From contig JABMCL010003549.1 in assembly GCA_018857735.1 (NCBI GenBank), positions 367,403 to 431,402 of the forward strand: a stretch of 64,000 bases of DNA, written 5' to 3'. The notes beneath the pieces are model-generated. The model saw only the letters and a list, made by a program, of their open reading frames with translations, did no database searches and was not told where the DNA came from. This DNA is from Alviniconcha marisindica. Its lineage: Eukaryota > Mollusca > Gastropoda > Provannidae. How positions within the stretch are numbered: position 1 is the stretch's first letter; every line of letters starts with the position of its first letter. Positions 48,701 to 54,700 of this stretch are shown piece after piece. A program made the position numbers and the translations under genes.

Positions 48701-51700
48701 AGATCCCGGTCATTATGCCAAAAGTGCAGGAGGCAGGTTACAGCTAACCACCATACACCTTACGTATGTGGTTTTGCATGAAGTGACATGGAGCATGGTT
48801 GTATGGTGTACACAGACCTTGCGCCGAGACGGCAGCAGTTTCATGTGGCACCAGCCATGCCAGCGCTGTAAGTACACCACTTTGGTGGATATTCAAAAAA
48901 CGCACTATAAAAAGCTAGTCACTCATGTAGAATTACATGCGAGCGCAGTGAGTCTGCTCAAGAGAGTGGAGAATAGCGCTATATAAACGATCTTCAATCA
49001 ATCCATCAAAAACTAGTGGTGACAGGGTTCTAACTAGATGTAAACAAATGCCCGGGTCAGTGGACATACAGTGACTAATAAAGAACAGTATGTGTAGCCT
49101 TGGTTGTCACAGAGAGCAGTAGCTGTAACCATGGTGATAGGAGAGATTGTAACCGTTACTTCCATAGAGCACTATATGTAACCTTGGATGTCACAGACAG
49201 CAGTTGATGTAACAGCAATTGTAACCATGACTATCGGTGAGTGGTAGGTGTAATCCTGGTTGTCACAGAGAACAACAGACGTGACCCTGATGATGGCAAA
49301 GAGCAGTGGGTGTACTTTGCCTGTCACAGGTGGGGGTTGGAGACGTGGAGAGAGAACTGCAAAAGGCAGGTGGCGGACAGGCAGCGTGAACAGGCAGCCA
49401 ACGTTCACTTCAACAGGCAGCTTCTCACCAAGGTAGGGCCAGCCTTCTGCGCTTCTGTCTGTGCTGTACCTGTGCTTCTCTCTGTGCTGTACCTGTGCTT
49501 CTCTCTGTCCTGTACTTGTGCTTCTCTCTGTGATGTACCTGCGCTTCTCTCTGTGCTGTACCTGTGCTTCTCTCTATGCTGTACCTGCGCTTCTTCTCTG
49601 TCCTGTACCTGTGCTTCTCAGTGTGCTGTACCTGCGCTTCTCCCTGTGCTGTACCTGCACCTTTCTCTGTGCTGTACCTGCGCTTCTGTTTGTGCTGTAC
49701 CAGTCCTCTCTGTGCTGTACCCATGCTTTTCTCTGTGCTGTACATGAGCTTCTGTCTGTCCTGTGCTTCTCTCTGTGCTGTACCTGTGCTTCTCTCTGTG
49801 CTGTACTTGTGCTTCTCTCTGTGCTGTACCTGCGCTTCTCTCTGTGCTGTACCTGTGCTTCTCTCTGTCCTGTACCTGTGCTTCTCTCTGTGCTGTACCT
49901 GCGCTTCTCTCTGTGCTGTACCTGCACCTTTCTCTGTGCTGTACCTGCACCTTTCTCTGTGCTGTACCTGCGCTTCTGTTTGTGCTGTACCAGTCCTCTC
50001 TGTGCTGTACCCAAGCTTTTCTCTGTGCTGTACATGAGCTTCTGTCTGTCCTGTGCTTCTCTCTGTGCTGTACCTGTGCTTCTCTCTGTGCTGTACCTGT
50101 GCTTCTGTCTGTGCTTCTCTCTGTGCTGTACCTGTGCTTTTCCCTGTGCTGTACCTGTGCTTCTCTGTGTGCTGTACCTGTGCTTTTCTATGTGCTGTAC
50201 CTGTGCTTCTCTGTGTGCTGTACCTGTCCTCTGTGTGCTGTACCTGTGCTTCTCTGTGTGCTGTACCTGTGCTTCTCTCTGTGCTGTACCTGTGCTTCTC
50301 TCAGTGCTGTACCTGTGCTTCTCTCTGTCCTGTACCAGTGCTTCTCTCTGTCCTGTACCTGTGCTTCTCTCTGTCCTGTACCAGTGCTTCTCTCTGTCCT
50401 GTACCTGTGCTTCTCTCTTTGCTTCTCTCTGTGCTGCACCTGTGCTTAGTGTGTAGTCAGCTGTCTTTCTAGGCCTGTCCCAGTAAGTCAGGTATTATAG
50501 TCAGGTGTCCTGTTAGTTGCCTTGTCTCCAGAGTAACCTTGTAGTGTGGACATCACAGTACATGATAAGATACTCACACATGTGAGAAGATACCTGAGTA
50601 TACTTTATTAATTACCTGATTACACCTTATATATTAATAACATGACAAAATATGTGAAGACACCTGGTAATGCATCTGAACACTTAAATTTAAATAACAT
50701 GACAAAGTATGTGAAGACAGCTGGTAATACACCTGAACACATCTGATATAACACAAGAACACACTGATAAGACACCTGAATACACCTGACAAAATACCTG
50801 AACACATCTGACAAAACAGGTGAATACACCTGATAAGATACCAGACTACACATGACATTTCATTAGCTCCAGTCAACCGTGTGATGCTGTTTGTTACAGG
50901 ATATTCCATAAGCTCCATTCAACCATGTGATTCAGTTTGTTACAGGATATTCCATAAGATCCAGTCAGCCGTGTGATGCTGTTTGTTACAGGATATTCCA
51001 TAAGATCCAGTCAACCATGTGATGCTGTTTGTTACAGGATATTCCATAAGATCCAGTCAACCATGTGGTGCTGTTTGTTACAGGATATTCCATAAGATCC
51101 AGTAAACCATGTGATGCAGTTTGTTACAGGATATTCCATAAGATCCAGTCAACCATGTGGTGCTGTTTGTTACAGGATATTCCATCAGCTCCAGTCAACC
51201 ATGTAAAGCAGTTTGTTACAGGATATTCCATAAGCTCCAGTCAACCATGTAAAGCAGTTTGTTACAGGATATTCCACAAGCTCCAGTCAACAATGTAATG
51301 CAGTTTGTTACAGGATATTCCATAAGATCCAGTCAGCCATGTGATGCTGTTTGTTACAGGATATTCCATAAGATCCAGTCAGCCATGTGATGCTGTTTGT
51401 TACAGGATATTCCATAAGATCCAGTCAGCCATGTGATGCTGTTTGTTACAGGATATTCCATAAGATCCAGTCAGCCATGTGATGCTGTTTGTTACAGGAT
51501 ATTCCATAAGATCCAGTCAGCCATGTGATGCTGTTTGTTACAGGATATTCCATAAGATCCAGTCAACCATGTGAGGTAGGGCAAAAATGAAAATGACCAG
51601 AATTATGAGAAAGGTGACTTGAATAAGTATTCAAATTCTAAGGGATAGCCTGTAAAAAAAAATTTTTTTTTATCATCCTTTATAATTGGAAGAATGGAGG

Positions 51701-54700
51701 TGATACTGACATTTGGTGTGTTTGTTATAGGTGATACAGACGTGGCACAGGTATGCAGCAATTCACGCCTACAAGAAGTCACAGACGCTACACATGGTGG
51801 AGGAGGCCAGACAACACCTCAATACTTGTAGGTATCTGACCCCTTGTAGGTACATATCTCATCACAGTGCTTGTAGGTATTTGACCCATTGCTGGTACAT
51901 TTCAGTTCATGCTTGTAGGTATCTGACCCATTGTGGGTACATTTCTCACCTCAATGCTTTTTATGTGATATTTTTACATATCTCACTTCATGCTTGTAGG
52001 TATCTTACCCATTACAGGTACATATCTCACTTCATGCTTGTAGGTATCTTACCCATTGCTGGTACATATCTTACTTCATGCTTGTAGGTGCCTACCCACT
52101 GCAGGTACATATCTCACTTCATGCTTGTAGGTATCTGACCCATTGCTTGTACAATGTAAGTATCTGGCTCATTGCTGGTACATACCTTGCCACAATGCTT
52201 GTAGGTATGTCACACACTGCTGATACATACCTCAAGCAACTGGCTTCGGAGTTGCATTTAGGTTGTCAGCCAATGAAAGTCTGAAAAAAGCAACTGTTAT
52301 TTGTGTTCTGGTGCTCGACCTGTTGGTATAAGGCAAAGTCAGTCATGGCTTGAAAGATTTCAATGGGGCTGAAGGACTTGGTGTATTTCTAGCCACACTG
52401 AATGGAGTGAGTTGTGTGCAGGTAATGTGCATATTTACTTGTCTCTAGCCATGCTAATGGAGTGAGTTGTGTGCAGGCACTTTGCGTATCTGCCTGTGGT
52501 TGTGGCTGAATGGAGTGAGTTGTGTGCAGGCACTGTGCGTATCTACCTGTGGTTGTGGCTGAATGGAGTGAGTTGTGTGCAGGCACTGTGCGTATCTACC
52601 TGTGGTCGTGGCTGAATGGAGTGAGTTGTGTGCAGGCACTGTGCGTATCTACCTGCGGTCGTGGCTGAATGGAGTGAGTTGTGTGCAGGCACTTTGCGTA
52701 TCTGCCTGTGGTTGTGGCTGAATGGAGTGAGTTGTGTGCAGGCACTGTGCATATCTGCCTGTGGTTGTGGCTGAATGGAGTGAGTTGTGTGCAGGCATTG
52801 TGCGTATCTACCTGTGGTTGTGGCCGAATGGAGTGAGTTGTGTGCAAACACTGTGCGTATCTACCTGTCTCTAGCCATGCTGAATGGAGTGAGTTGTGTG
52901 CAGGCACTGTGCATATCATGGCTGAATGGAGTGAGTTGTGTGCAGGCACTGTGCATATCATGGCTGAATGGAGTGAGTTGTGTGCAGGCACTGTGCATAT
53001 CATGGCTGAATGGAGCGAGTTGTGTGCAGGCACTGTGTGTATCTACATGCGGTTGTGGCTGAATGGAGTGAGTTGTGTGCAGGCATTGTGCGTATCTACC
53101 TGTGGTTGTGGCCGAATGGAGTGAGTTGTGTGCAAACACTGCGTATCTACCTGTATCTAGCCATGCTGAATGGAGTGAGTTGTGTGCAGGCACTGTGCAT
53201 ATCATGGCTGAATGGAGTGAGTTGTGTGCAGGCACTGTGCATATCATGGCTGAATGGAGTGAGTTGTGTGCAGGCACTGTGCATATCATGGCTGAATGGA
53301 GTGAGTTGTGTGCAGGCACTGTGCGTATCTACCTGCGGTCGTGGCTGAAGGCCAGAGACACAGCCATGGTTCAGAGACTGAAGGAGGAGAGGGCCGCCAT
53401 CCACTACAACCACAACCTGCTGACCTCCGCCCTACGTCAGTGGCAGCTCCACCGCTCCACCGCCCTGCGCAAACAGGTTGGTGCTGTTCTGTATAATTCA
53501 GTACAACACTGTACAAGGCAAACAGGTTGGTGCTGTTCTGTATAATTCAGTACAATGCTGTACAATGCAAACAGGTTGGTGCTGTTCTGTATAATTCAGT
53601 ACAATGCTGTACAATGCAGACAGGTTGGCTGCAGTATTTTATAATTCAGTACAATGCAAACAAGTTGGCTGCAGTATTTTATAATTCAGTACAATGCTGT
53701 ACAATGCAAACAGGTTGGCTGCAGTATTTTATAATTCAGCACAATGCAAACAAGTTGGCTGCAGTATTTTATAATTCAGTACAATGCTGTACAATACAGA
53801 CAGGTTGCCTGCAGTATTTGTAATACAGTATAGTACTGTACAATGCAAACAGGTTGCTTGCAGTATTTTATTATTCAGTACAATACTGTACAATACAAAC
53901 AGGTTGTCTGCAGTATTTTATAATTCAGTACAATACTGTACAATACAGACAGGTTGGCTGCAGTATTTTATAACTCAGTACAGTACTGTACAATACAAAT
54001 GGTGGCTACAGTATTTTATAATTCAGTACAATACTGTATAATACAAACAGGTAAGATGCTGTATTTTATAATACAGTACAATACTGTACAACGCAAACAA
54101 GTTGGCTGCTGTATTTTATAATTCAGTACAATACTGTACAACACAAACAAGTTGGCTGCTGTATTTTATAATTCAGTACAATACTGTACAATACAACCCA
54201 GCCCACTGCACAACTACGCAAAACTTCACAATACAGTACAGTGTAAAAGTCCTTCATTAGCGCTGTTACTCATTATGAATGGACATTCTTTTTTTATGGT
54301 TCAGTTGACCAGGTCACATGCAGACAACAAAAACAAAACAAAAAAGGCTAATATGGCTGGTGCCATGCTTGTAATAATAGGTCAACAATAAGCATTCACC
54401 AGGAATGTTAATCTAAGATTATATGATAAATAAATAAGATCCTGTAAACTGACAGCTGCAGATCTCACGCACACATGCACATGCAAACATACACGCACAA
54501 GTGCTAAGTCAGTGTGGGGTTGTGGGTGTGTACTCAGCCCTGTGACATGACTTGTGCCATACAGAAGTGCTATTTCATTGTGGGATTGTGGGTGTGTACT
54601 CAGCCCCTTGCCATTTGCCATGACTTGTGCCATACACTAGTGCTGTGGCATTGTGGGTGTGTACTCAGCCCCTTGCCATTTGCCATGACTTGTGCCATAC

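Noticed and set aside
49461..50456. 331-codon plus-strand frame rich in Cys, Leu and Ser
   Set aside because: It is the 23-bp intron 20 minisatellite; it lies between well-supported exons 20 and 21 and several frames are open.
51832..51837. Exon 21 donor at TGTAG|GTATCT
   Set aside because: Leaves phase 2, which does not fit exon 22; the donor four bases upstream does.
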